Positions 31,201-39,780 of a DNA stretch of 64,000 nucleotides are shown piece by piece. The notes under the pieces are model-generated. The model was not told the origin of the DNA and made no database searches. It saw only the letters and a program-made list of their open reading frames with translations. Position 1 is the first letter of the stretch. The number at the start of each line of letters is the position of its first letter. Source of the DNA: Norana najaformis (taxonomy: Eukaryota; Annelida; Clitellata; Crassiclitellata; Hormogastridae). The stretch lies in contig OZ029913.1 in assembly GCA_964023275.1 (NCBI GenBank), positions 41,239,757 through 41,303,756 on the forward strand, read 5' to 3'. The translations under genes and the position numbers were made by a program.

Positions 31201-33915
31201 GTTACGATTACCCATGTGGTTTTACGTTTGTAATCTGGGGCTTCGAAGTCGGTAGTTATGCTGGCGTTTGATTTATTGTCAAGGACAACGGGTTTTAAGA
31301 ATAGATAAAAGAGTCTTCGTAGATGATGCTTAATCAATCTGATGTTTTATGACTGAACCATCTGTCAATGTGCGAAATGCCTTTTTAATGAAGCAGTCTT
31401 GATTTTGCCTTCAGAAAATATTCTTCAGCTGTAGATGGGTTTTGTGGTCAAGCTCTTGATCCCCATCTTCATCTTTCTGTAAGGTAATAGTCTGGTAAAT
31501 ATTACATGACGCTGTTACCCAGAGGTGTGTTATAGCAGGATCGAAGGATCGTTTGGCTGAAGCGCACAGATGACAAGAGTAAGTCAGCAACGGGTCAACC
31601 GTTTTCTGTAATGACTTTGGTTTGACAATGAGCTGTTAGTCTGATGCCTTCAAAGTGTCATTTTATTTGGAAAAACTGTTAGGTCTACACAGCATCACTG
31701 TATGTAAGTATTTATATAGCACCTTTTAGGCTCTTAATACAAAATGCTTTCATGTAATGTTTAGTGTGTCATTGGCTGTTGTAGGTTGAAGATCAGATCA
31801 AGCTGATAGAAAACTGTTGGAGTGAGATTCTTGTCATTGATCTCCTTTTCCTTCAGACACGCCATGATCGAACAGATCATTTGCTCATGGTAAATCAGCC
31901 AACCTATCTATGTTCCATACCAACAAATACTGCACATGATCAGTGGACACTACAGTATGACTCTTGATGTGCCCCATGGGTTCTAGAGGGTTCTGTGTTG
32001 CTGGTCCACAGCTTGGAATTCACTGCTAAGTCCTATTCGTTCGATCAGTGTTGTGAGGCAGTTCAGGTCTAAACTTAAGACTCACCTGTTTCAACTTGCT
32101 TACCCACCGTAGCCTAACTTCTGGCTTCTCTGACCGATAGGAATTTGATCCGGTTTCTCCATTGGACTGTGATTTTGATTATTATTTCACTTGAAGCAAC
32201 CATCGATTGATTCCTTGTGCATTATGATAACGGCGCTATAGAAGCCATTAGCTTAGATTAGATTAGATGATGAGCCTTTGTGCTACTTTGGTAATCTAGG
32301 GGTTAATGCGCTAGGACATTGACCCAGAGCTTGTGGGTTCAGATCCCAATCGAGACCTGAAGGTAGCTCAGAATTTCCTTTCCACTTGTGCCATCTAGTG
32401 TATTTGAGTGTAAAATGAGTGCTGCAACTGTCAATTGTTGGTTATTATCATGAATGCAACTTGATCAAATGAGGTCAATTGCTTAAGCTATTGAGATCAG
32501 TCCTAAGTGCAGGTCACTTCTAAGCAGTCTCTTGTTAATAACTAAATATTGCCTTTTGATAGCGGCACTCTACCTTTGTGACGAGCTAAAACTTGAAATT
32601 ACTAACAGTTTATTTATGTATGAATGAGTATGTAGGTATGTTTTTGTGCACGTATATATATTTGTGTATGTGTTTGTATGTGGGCATGCATGTTGTATGT
32701 GTGCATGTGTGTGTATGTATATGTATGTATATGTGTGCTTTTAAGTTCGTATGTTTGTTATTATGTGTGTATGTATGTATATGAACATTTATATAGCGCC
32801 TTTTAACGTGATTGATTTGCTATTTATTTTCCAGATGTCTGGTCATCTGGTGTCGATGGATTTGCTCGAATTGGTTGGACTCTCCGAGATGAAGAGGAAA
32901 TTACTTGATCTGATAGAAAAGATGAAGAGTCTCAACCTGCACCATGATGAAGTTACCTGCCTCAAATTCCTTGTTCTCCTAAACCCAGGTATGCAGAGAC
33001 CTTCATCAATAAGAGGCGCTATATAAATGCCCAAGTGAACGGGAGGGGGTTGGTTGTGGAGTATGGTGCTGTCATCATACATGTTCCACTGCCGCAATTT
33101 ACTCCCATAAAGTAAACATAATTATAATCAGTGGACATTTTCAACTGACCTTGAATCACGTCTGGGACGTGCAGAGGTCTAGTGGCTAATGTGCTGGACT
33201 GTCAGCTCAGATGTCGTGGATTCAGATCCCTGCCAGAGCAGGAAGATGTTACAAAGTTCTGCGCCACTTACGCCCCCTAGTGAACTGTATTCGACTGTAC
33301 ACTAGTGATGGGAAGCTGTTTCAAGATTTCTCCTTCATTTGCCCCCCAGAGCAAACTTGGTGATAAGCTGAATAGAACTACTGTACACTGTTGATGGGAA
33401 GATTATAGGGAGGAAGAGGGACCTGTCTGCCACTCGCCCTGATATGCTGAGGCTAAGAAGATGAAGTCGCTAATAATTCCCATCCATGGCTGCCTCTGGG
33501 TGCTGGCTTAAGGGAATCTCCGAATCTGATCTCGTATGTTCATATGTATCTGAGTACTTATACCGCACCTTTGAAGAACTTCTCCAAGGCACTGGAACTT
33601 GGCTAAGACATCTGCCCTAAGTAGTTTTTCTCTCTTTGAGCTAAGAGACATTTTTTTCGTTTTTCTCTGACAGATGTTGGAGGCCTGTGCGATCAGTCGC
33701 TTGTTGAGAAGAACCAGGAGAAGGTGAGCAATGCTCTGATGGACTACTGCAGTGCAGTCAACTGTAACCGTTTCGGTCAACTGCTCATGCAGCTGCCGGA
33801 GATCCAGGTGCTCAGTCTTCAGGTGGAAGATTACCTCCAGCGCCAGTGCCTTCTCGGCCACGTTCCGTCAAAGTCCATTCTTGCCGAAATGCTCCTCTCC
33901 TCATCACATCACTGA
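25419..33915 (+). CDS. ftz-f1: FTZ-F1/NR5A orphan nuclear receptor, 597 aa in six exons
   Basis: NR5A receptors bind an extended TCAAGGTCA half-site as monomers and activate transcription in the nucleus, with roles in development, moulting or steroidogenesis depending on lineage. Exons 25419-25539, 26259-26399, 27146-28176, 31785-31889, 32835-32988 and 33674-33915 all have GT-AG borders, keep phase, and sum to 1,794 nt without a stop. Residues 19-84 are the DNA-binding domain: zinc cysteines 19/22/36/39 and 55/61/71/74, and P-box CESCKG. Next comes the diagnostic FTZ-F1 box ([12 protein letters not shown], 95-106), a long Ser/Pro/acidic hinge, and a ligand-binding domain from about 345. The signature [12 protein letters not shown] is encoded by exon 4, and ILAEMLL (586-592) is the AF-2 helix. 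SF-1 is 461 aa; the extra length is hinge. I start at ATG 25419 (G at -3), giving a short A/B region as in SF-1; upstream coding exons cannot be excluded. The match is to NR5A rather than Hr39 because of the box and P-box context. Confidence 0.93.
25900..26215. repeat. TTCCTATGATCAAATT intronic minisatellite
   Basis: Roughly 14-bp units on TTCCTATGATCAA repeat, diverged, to within about 45 bp of the next NR5A acceptor. Confidence 0.85.
26259..26399 (+). CDS. ftz-f1: NR5A exon: second zinc finger
   Basis: Acceptor TGAAG ends at 26258, donor GTTGGA at 26400. It encodes [10 protein letters not shown] through [14 protein letters not shown]; the codon for Ala88 is split. Confidence 0.9.
26830..26990. 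repeat. Dispersed hairpin repeat, copy 2
   Basis: Matches 15560-15720: AAACTGTCTGGTGCC, GCTGCCAGACAGTTTTGTC, CAGTGACTGTGCTTGAT and GTGAGTGTTCTG. It sits in an NR5A intron. Confidence 0.55.
27146..28176 (+). CDS. ftz-f1: NR5A exon: FTZ-F1 box, hinge, start of LBD
   Basis: Acceptor CACTTCAG ends at 27145; donor AAG|GTGATC at 28177, a weak consensus but in phase. It encodes the [17 protein letters not shown] box, a roughly 230-residue hinge, and early LBD helices ([20 protein letters not shown]). Confidence 0.9.
28237..28310. repeat. (AAT)n microsatellite in NR5A intron
   Basis: A nearly pure ATAATA array with two small interruptions. Confidence 0.9.
29040..29145. repeat. 13-bp tandem repeat ACAAGAGTACTGG
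   Basis: About eight copies, alternating ACAAGAGTACTGG and ACAAGAGTACTGA, with CTAGAG variants at the right end. Confidence 0.9.
29295..29660. repeat. TATG/TGTA microsatellite in NR5A intron
   Basis: An impure TGTATGTATG array that becomes TATATGTGTATA-like towards 29640. It keeps all three forward frames open in part. Confidence 0.85.
30185..31145 (+). mobile_element. LINE: endonuclease piece joined to 3' end (CR1/L2-like)
   Basis: The region 30190-30500 encodes decayed APE-type endonuclease segments ([13 protein letters not shown], compare [22 protein letters not shown]). From about 30830 the text is the LINE C-terminus and 3' tail (FRSKL-like, then ATGGCGCAACAGAAGTCATT, AGATT repeats). 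The reverse transcriptase between them is missing, so the copy is internally deleted as well as broken. It lies in the third NR5A coding intron. Confidence 0.75.
31525..31660. repeat. Dispersed repeat, copy 2
   Basis: GAAGGATCGTTTGGCTGAAG and the following GACAAG and TTTGACAATGA align in order with 24440-24560. Family unknown. Confidence 0.45.
31785..31889 (+). CDS. ftz-f1: NR5A exon: LBD signature
   Basis: 35 codons between acceptor TTGTAG (ends 31784) and donor ATG|GTAAAT (31890). It encodes [20 protein letters not shown] and following residues, the nuclear-receptor LBD signature. Confidence 0.9.
31891..32275 (+). mobile_element. 5'-truncated LINE 3' end abutting an NR5A exon
   Basis: TAAATCAGCC at 31891 aligns with the LINE copy at 21695 and homology continues through CCTATCTATGTTCC, TGTTGCTGGTCCACAGCTTG, TCTAAACTTAAGACTCACCT to GGCGCTATAGAAGCCATTAG and AGATT repeats. 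It begins within two bases of the exon-intron border. Confidence 0.8.
32285..32430 (+). mobile_element. SINE family C-like tRNA head
   Basis: A-box-like TCTAGGGGTTAATGCGC and B-box-like GGGTTCAGATCCCAATC, then a short body (CACTTGTGCCATCTAGTG). It is truncated at the 3' side. Confidence 0.6.
32600..32780. repeat. TATG/TGTG microsatellite in NR5A intron
   Basis: An impure TATGTATGTGTG array ending close to the TTTATATAGCGCC motif before the next exon. Confidence 0.8.
32786..32801. repeat. Inverted repeat arm upstream of NR5A exon 5
   Basis: CATTTATATAGCGCCT, exact reverse complement of 33014-33029. It lies 33 bases before the exon. Confidence 0.9.
32835..32988 (+). CDS. ftz-f1: NR5A exon: middle LBD helices
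   Basis: Acceptor TTTTCCAG ends at 32834; donor G|GTATGC at 32989, phase 1. It encodes [17 protein letters not shown] through [10 protein letters not shown]; the Asp codon is completed by the last exon. Confidence 0.9.
33014..33029. repeat. Inverted repeat arm downstream of NR5A exon 5
   Basis: AGGCGCTATATAAATG, 25 bases after the exon, pairing perfectly with 32786-32801. Confidence 0.9.
33165..33520 (+). mobile_element. SINE family C (tRNA-derived)
   Basis: A-box-like TCTAGTGGCTAATGTGCTGG, B-box-like GTGGATTCAGATCCCTGC, and the family body TGCGCCACTTACGCCCCCTA, TGTACACTGTTGATGGGAAG, GATATGCTGAGGCTAAGAAG, CATGGCTGCCT. It lies in the last NR5A intron, with part of the body apparently duplicated. 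Confidence 0.8.
33674..33915 (+). CDS. ftz-f1: NR5A last exon: LBD end and AF-2
   Basis: Acceptor TCTGACAG ends at 33673; TGA at 33913-33915. It encodes [33 protein letters not shown] and the AF-2 core ILAEMLL. Confidence 0.92.
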
Positions 33916-35150
33916 TGCTGCAAATGGCTAACCTTGCTACGCAGTCGCTAGAGTGATCCAGGGGCACAATCTGGCCTTATTTGAGTTGAGGGGAACGTTA
34001 CTCAGCTCCCCTTCCAAGTGCAGTTGATTATGATAGGAGTTGACAACTAAATCTGTAAAGTAAAAAGGCCGTGAAAAATATGGAAAACTAAAGAAACAGT
34101 TGAAAAAAGAACAATGAAAACAATCACGACAAAGCTGAGAAACTGGGAAACATAGGGTCATAAGAAAACCTGAGAAACTGTAGAAAAGGTCATAAGGACT
34201 ATTCTGATTGCCCCTTCCCTTTGCAGACTTCTGGATCCACTGGTGCACAGTTGGACATGTTGATATAGCACCGATTCTTTGGTCAATATGGCGCTACACA
34301 AATGAATTGGCGTCCTATGCTGCAAAGAAGATGTTCAGGTTGTCGTCGATTGACAGACGTTCAGAAACGCATCTACATAATAATGTCTGTGACTGTTGCA
34401 TAACATGTGATTGTATAGTTTTGTTATTTATGAGGAACTGTACGCAACTGAAATTAGTTCCTAGTTGTTGCGCTGCAGAGGAGAGGCCAGGTTAGAGAAG
34501 TTGGATGATCCCGGTTTGTACTCGTGGCTCTAGTCTCTGTTTCATTCTGTGATTGAGGGAAAGAAGAAGTCTCGGGTTGGGAGAGATGCTGGAAAGGCGC
34601 TATAAAAATGCATGAATTTTTCTCCCACTTATTACGGGGTGTCATGTGAAATTGACTGTTTTTTTGTGGAGTCATAAGGATGGGTTGTTCATTTTTTGCA
34701 TTGTTGTCCTCTTGTTGCATCAGTGACCTGTTGTATTGTTGTCATGTTGTTGACCAGTTTTTGCATTGTTGTCCAGTGTTGTATTGTTATTTTGTTGCAT
34801 TGTAATACAGTTGTTGGATCATGCAATGTAATGTCCACTTGTTACATTGTTGTCCAAAAGTTGCATTGTTGTCTGGCTGTTGAATCATTGTCCAGTTATT
34901 GCATAGTTGACCAGCTGTTGCATTGTTGTCCTGTTGCTTCCCAACTATGGTGGCCTTGCTAACCCTGACCCAAAAGTGGCCTTGCAGCTTTGAATTGGCC
35001 TCAGCCATATATGTAAAGGTGTCGTCTGAACTTGTTACATAATTAGTCTGTTGCTATTAAGTCTTTACTTTTGTTGATGCTTCGCCTTCAGAGTGATGAG
35101 TGTTAAATGTAATGGAATTCATTTCGTTTTATGCTCTTCCAGTCAAATCT
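33916..35150. other. NR5A 3' flank; TTGCATTGTTGTCC repeat at 34690-34935
   Basis: The 3' UTR presumably starts here but I see no convincing AATAAA nearby. TGATATAGCACCGATTCTTT with ATGGCGCTACACAAATG (34259-34303) and AAGGCGCTATAAAAATG (about 34593) are retroelement-end motifs. From 34690 to 34935, TTGCATTGTTGTCC-type 14-bp units form a degenerate array. Confidence 0.6.
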
Positions 35151-35154
35151 TATA

Positions 35155-35530
35155 GACCGAGGGGCTTTAGAGTATTAGTTCTTATGTCGGCCCAGAGGTT
35201 GATGGTTCGAATCTCGAGTACGCTTTTTTAAACGTGAACTTTAAGAGTAAAGTATCCCATATCCGCAAGTGAGACGTAAAGGAGGCGCTCATTTACTTTT
35301 CTTTAGGCCCTTGAGCCGGCAACAGACGAATCCCAAGGTCCTGGACACGAGGCCAGGGCATCGCAGGACTCGCCGTTTATTTCCCAGCTTACGCCGGTAC
35401 CAAATTATTTACTGCTTGATGACAGAGGTACGGTGTCCGCAAGCAGCTTGCCCAGGATCGTTACTTGGAGTCGAACCGGCAACCGCGTGATGATTGGCCA
35501 AATGCGTTACCGCTAGACCAGCGTGCTGCA
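35155..35530. mobile_element. SINE-like unit with two convergent tRNA-like heads
   Basis: On the plus strand a B-box-like GGTTCGAATCTC lies at about 35206. On the minus strand a tRNA-like head occupies 35460-35530, with A-box TGGTCTAGCGGTAACGC and B-box CCGGTTCGACTCC. The intervening 230 bp has no coding capacity. The flanks do not pair as acceptor stems, so these are SINE heads rather than tRNA genes. Confidence 0.6.
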
Positions 35531-35559
35531 CACTTCAAAGCCACTAGCTACTCCGTCTT

Positions 35560-35765
35560 ATCCCTCTTTCCGCTCCAATCCCAAACGCCACCCACCGTAC
35601 CTGCCACGCTGTCTCTCGGCCTGACTTTTGAATCTCGACCTGGAACCGAACACGTTTTGCCTATCGATTTTGTTTCGACTGAGCGCCTGTAAATAGGCTG
35701 GTCCCCGTGACGTGGCTTTTAGTGGGCGCTGTAGAAGTTTCGGGATTACGATTATGATTAGGCCT
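35560..35765 (+). mobile_element. LINE 3'-end copy, family B (sense)
   Basis: CCAAACGCCACCCACCGTAC, TTTCGACTGAGCGCCTGTAA, GGGCGCTGTAGAAGTTTCGG and GATTACGATTATGATTA tail. Confidence 0.8.
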
Positions 35766-35904
35766 ACTAGTGATATAGCCGTAGATAGCCACATAATACG
35801 CAATTGTGGGCCACATTTTGAAGATTGTATCTCGTGTGGAATAGGATTTGTTTGATTTTACTGCCTCGCCAAATATGCCTGAGCCATAGTGTATAAATAA
35901 GTGT

Positions 35905-36150
35905 ACATGTAAATGTGTTTCTATAGCGACCGTTTGGCCTCGACCCTGCTGATTTTTCAATTAATTTATGGGGCGAGATCCTTCACCACCGCTGCCCGTT
36001 TGAATGGGTGCCACGCCATTTAAGGTCCTCATGTATGGACCGTGCTAGCCCGAGATTAAAATCTCTTAAATATATCCACTGTCGGAGTGTCGGTATGCGA
36101 ACCGGCATCCTCCCCTTATCGAGGCCACTTGGCGTAAGGTGTGACCATTA
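35905..36150 (-). mobile_element. SINE family A, near full length (antisense)
   Basis: From the tail (TCTATAGCGACCGTTTGGCC) through TTATGGGGCGAGATCC, CGCTGCCCGTTTGAATGGGT, CCATTTAAGGTCCTCATG and GTGCTAGCCCGAGATT to a B-box in reverse (GGTATGCGAACCGG). This is the best copy for defining the family consensus. Confidence 0.85.
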
Positions 36151-36289
36151 TTTTCACTAATTGCTTACTTGCACACAACTACATCTGATGATGCAGCGTG
36201 TTTACGTGGATGGATAGAGGTAATGTTGTGAAAGTTAATCTAACATAATATCTGAAGACTCACCATCACTTCACCCCTTGTAATCTGTG

Positions 36290-36690
36290 CGCAGGTCTTT
36301 CACTCAAAACTGAAAACACTTCTTTCGCAGGTCTATCGTGGTTGCTCTTCTTCCCCTTATCTATCCTGCAGATACAATCCAAACATCACCCACCGTAACC
36401 GCCTGCCTGCCTGCCTGCGTGTTGGATCTTGATTTAGAACCGAACTCTTCTTGCCGATCGATTTTGTTTTGACTGAGCGCCTGTGAATAAGCTGGTTTCC
36501 ACGACCTAGCTTTCGTTGTGCGCTGTAGAAATCTTTCCATTTCTCTCGGCTTATTAAGCACAACCCACCTTAACAGCTCCTCTCCTCCTTCTCTCCTCTA
36601 TCTGGTCTTCTGGCAACCGGACTTGGTTCTTTACATGGCATCTTTGTACAACCCCATTGACTTGACGCAGCGCAGATTACGATTGAAGAT
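36290..36690 (+). mobile_element. LINE 3' end, family B, with two tandem 3' modules
   Basis: It starts with a decayed C-terminus (VFHSKLKTLLSQVYRG) at 36297, then CATCACCCACCGTAACCG, TTTGACTGAGCGCCTGTGAA, GTGCGCTGTAGAAATCTTTC. A second module follows (CTCTCGGCTTATTAAGC, CGGACTTGGTTC, CATCTTTGTACAACCCCATT) that occurs antisense at 2867 and 45600. Confidence 0.75.
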
Positions 36691-36981
36691 GAAGCGGAAC
36701 TACGAAAGCAGTTATTAAAAGCGCAAAGAGAAAGTGCTAGCTGTAGAATCAAGTAGTAAAGCTAAGTGCTGAAACCGGATGTTTTTTAACACTGCTATAC
36801 CTTCAGTTAGGCCGGAAGCAGACGCCGATCAAGAGATCTGGTATTTCAGCGATAACATATCTAACGACTTATTGTCACTACATACCCTCTGTGAAATCAT
36901 ATAGTGAGACTTAAACTGCTGTCCTCTGCTTTCGGTAGAAAATTTTCGGGCATAAAACTGGACCCTGTATTACATTTACAA
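36691..36981. other. Nothing recognised
   Basis: Ordinary DNA between LINE pieces and the palindrome. Confidence 0.45.
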
Positions 36982-37055
36982 TGAATTATGTGAATAGTTA
37001 AGTATCTATACAATCTCTCGAGATTGGATAGATACCTAAATATTCACATAATTCA
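36982..37055. repeat. 74-bp near-perfect palindrome
   Basis: Arms of 36 bp (starting TGAATTATGTGAATA on either strand, ending CAATCTC) are separated by only TC; 33 of 36 positions pair. No coding frame or known element ends. Confidence 0.9.
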
Positions 37056-37229
37056 AGACAGCAAAAACAACCCAAAATAAGTATTGCGCTCAATTTATAC
37101 TAAGCGCTTCAAAATGCGTGGGCTTCTGGAGTTCTGCCCCGTATTCCGCTTGAGGAGCTTACGATGCTCCCCCACACCTTATGCCCTCAATTTTATCCAG
37201 GTATTAGACATCCTGGCGAAAACGTCGTC

Positions 37230-37395
37230 TGCCCCATCGAAGGAAGGCCCATATTACCTTGTTCCTACACTCCTTTTCCACAAATCCTATCCAAATCCTA
37301 TCCTGATTCATCGTCTTCCCCTTATCCTTCTAACCCCTCGAAATTCCAAACAACATCCACCGTAGCCTGTCGCTGTCAGTTGTAATTCGAAAGGG
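37230..37395 (+). mobile_element. LINE 3'-UTR remnant, family B
   Basis: Diverged text resembling the family's 3' region (CCACAAATCCTATCC, TCGTCTTCCCCTTATCC, AACATCCACCGTAGCC) before the family's GACTGAGCGCC part, which is missing here. Confidence 0.5.
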
Positions 37396-37438
37396 GAGCT
37401 ATATTTGTGGGATGCAGCCGCGTACCTTTGGTTAAAGG

Positions 37439-37602
37439 CAGTGGTGGGTCCAGGATTGCTTGCGTGGGAGGAGAGCATTTCCAGAGGGGCGCTACATTCT
37501 GGCAGTCCACGAAGCACGAGTCTGGTCTGAGGGGCGCATGCATATAACCAAGAGGGGCGAGGGAGCGTACAGCCCCCACGCTTATAGCTAAAACCACTAC
37601 TG
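37439..37602. mobile_element. hAT-type MITE, 164 bp
   Basis: It begins CAGTGGTGGGTCC and ends AAACCACTACTG, so the ends pair as CAGTGGTGG/CCACTACTG with one mismatch. An 8-bp duplication flanks it: GTTAAAGG (37431-37438) and GATAAAGG (37603-37610), one difference. CAGNG ends with 8-bp duplications are the hAT signature. It has no coding capacity. Confidence 0.75.
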
Positions 37603-37610
37603 GATAAAGG

Positions 37611-38010
37611 AACGGCCTATCTTGGTACAGACAAATTTAGGTAACGGAAGAGGCTACTGCAGTTCCGAGATCACAGCAAACTATTATGAATACGGCGAAT
37701 GTTGGAAGCCATGTTAAGGCTGCACATGAGCCTAGAGAAATTGAACCTAGTATTCACGGAGCAAGGGTGGTTTTCTTGAGAACGCTTCGAAAATGCCTGA
37801 ACGGGTCATAAAGTCTGAAGACAAACCCGTAAAACTGTTGGAAAACCAGTTCCTAGGTACTTTGCACCCAATGGAATTAGGCACCTCAAGTATTGAGGTA
37901 GAGTGATAATCATCAGAACTTCCAGCAGACACTTCGGGGCACCTACAGCAATCATAGAAAACGTAAGCACTACTAGGACTTCAGCATGAGACCCCCACCC
38001 CCGCTCAGTT
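37611..38010. other. Nothing recognised
   Basis: No long open frame, element end or tandem repeat stands out. Confidence 0.45.
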
Positions 38011-38225
38011 CCATTTAAGGTTCCTTTGGACAGATCGCGCTAGCCTGAGATTAAGATCTCTGTATTACGGAGATTTTAATCTCTGGTTAGCACGGTCCGT
38101 ACACGAAGACCTTAAATGGCATGGGGCCCATTCAACGGGCAGCGGGGATGAGGGATCTCACCCGATCAATTCATTGGAAAATGAGCAGGGTCGATGTCAT
38201 ACGGTCGCTATATAAACATTTGGCA
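38011..38225 (+). mobile_element. SINE family A with inverted partial second copy
   Basis: The region 38065-38225 is a plus-strand copy (GGTTAGCACGGTCCGTACAC, GGGCAGCGGGGATGAGGG, CATACGGTCGCTATATAAAC). Immediately left, 38011-38062 is the same family inverted (CCATTTAAGGTTCC, CGCTAGCCTGAGATTAAGAT), making head-to-head arms. Confidence 0.85.
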
Positions 38226-39424
38226 TAAATTATGCACGTACACTTTTTAGACTAACGCTGACTACTTCCGGAAGGCAATTGTTTGATATTTCAGAGACCG
38301 CAGAAGGCAGCCATGGTTAATTCCTCAATATGTTGGATCGGATACAGGTGGTTGGTTCCTTGATTTATTTGGTTCACTGCACATGCAACAATTAGTGCGA
38401 TGATGGTGATTTACTGTCAGCCAAGACGACCTACATTTCTAGATAAAGTGCTCTTATGCTTGTCTCATTTGGGTTTGGAAACGGGAGATTTTGATGTTTC
38501 TTGGGGAAGGGGGAGAAGAATGTGGAGCATTTGACAGACTGCCGACCGATTAAGGCCCTCAGGCTGAGGCTCTAGCACCCCGGAACACGCTGTGACCCAC
38601 TACGTCACGCATTGGGAGAGCAGCCCAAGGCACGCTATGATCTACTAGATCACGCAGTAGGGTTAGCAGCTTGACGCACGCAAGACCATAGATATATCTA
38701 TGGAGGAGACACGCTGTCTCCGAATAGTGTTACAAAGAGAATGAACAGACAGACAGGACATTTAACTCCGCCACTACCGTACCCGAGAGGTGCCAGTCCC
38801 AAGTCTGGCTATAGGAGGAGGGCGACGCTAATCATCTTCGTAATGACACAGCGTCGTTAAACAAAAACTACACACACACACACACAAACACACACACAGA
38901 GGCCATGACGACGAACAGAAGCACAGAAGATGACAATGACAGAGAAGCATTCAAGACGAGAAGATGATTCCGACTCGAGGAGACTCTGACGGAGAAGGTG
39001 GTCTAGCGGGGGAAGAAACCTGATGTTGGTAATGTTCTTCAGATTAAGGAAATGAAACTGAGGTTGTAGTCGGTGTGACATTCTGTTGAGTCTTCAGACG
39101 ACCATTGATACCTCATCCACGCAAATGGAGACTTATCAAATCGTCACGACCAGTTTTTCCTGACAACAGACCTACAAAACATATAGCCTACACATTAATA
39201 CATACATATATAATTATTTGCTTTTTATTGTCAGCATATAAACTTAGCTCGCTTAAGCCTTATTTAAATGTATGTACCTGTTTGCTCACATATGTATATA
39301 AATGCGTATTCATGTTTTTGCGTTTAAATGTAGGCCTACATACATTTGTGTGCATATAAACATATAGCCATATATAATACGTGAGGAAATAATAATAATA
39401 ATAATATAATAGTATAATAATAAT
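38226..39424. other. No gene; short simple repeats
   Basis: (CA)n at about 38868-38898 and AT-rich ATACATATA text near 39190-39380; (AAT)n at 39390-39440. No coding sequence is recognised. Confidence 0.5.
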
Positions 39425-39780
39425 AGTAATAGTAATAATTTTATAAGAACTTCTATTGCGCCACTTCAGTTATGCTCAAAAGATCAGGTAATGGGTTAGG
39501 ATTAGGTTGAAAGGCAGAGAGGAAGACGAAAAGACACAGAAACAGCATAAGGAGAAAATAAGTCGAAGAAGAGACGTTTTCAGAGGAGTTCTGAAGGCCA
39601 GCACAGACTTTGGAGAACCAACATTTGCCGGAAGAGAGTTCCAGGATCTAGGGCCAGCGACAGAAAAGACACTCCCGCGAGGAGCTGTCTTTGCCCTTTG
39701 TAGTATGGTCAGAGTAAGACAGCCAGAGGACCTGTTGAAGTAAAGACAAGTCTTTGGAATCGGCATAGAGTGTTGATAGT
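39425..39780 (-). mobile_element. LINE C-terminal fragment (antisense)
   Basis: The minus strand encodes KTCLYFNRSSGCLTLT, RGSVFSVAGPRSWNSLPANV and KSVLAFRTPLKTSLL, a typical CR1-group LINE C-terminus, then AGTGGCGCAATAGAAGTTCT and an (ATT)n-rich tail. Confidence 0.8.

Noticed and set aside
35460-35530. tRNA gene on the minus strand
   Set aside because: A- and B-boxes are good but the ends do not pair into an acceptor stem; it fits a SINE head.
36982-37055. microRNA precursor
   Set aside because: The loop is only two bases, too small for a normal pre-miRNA.
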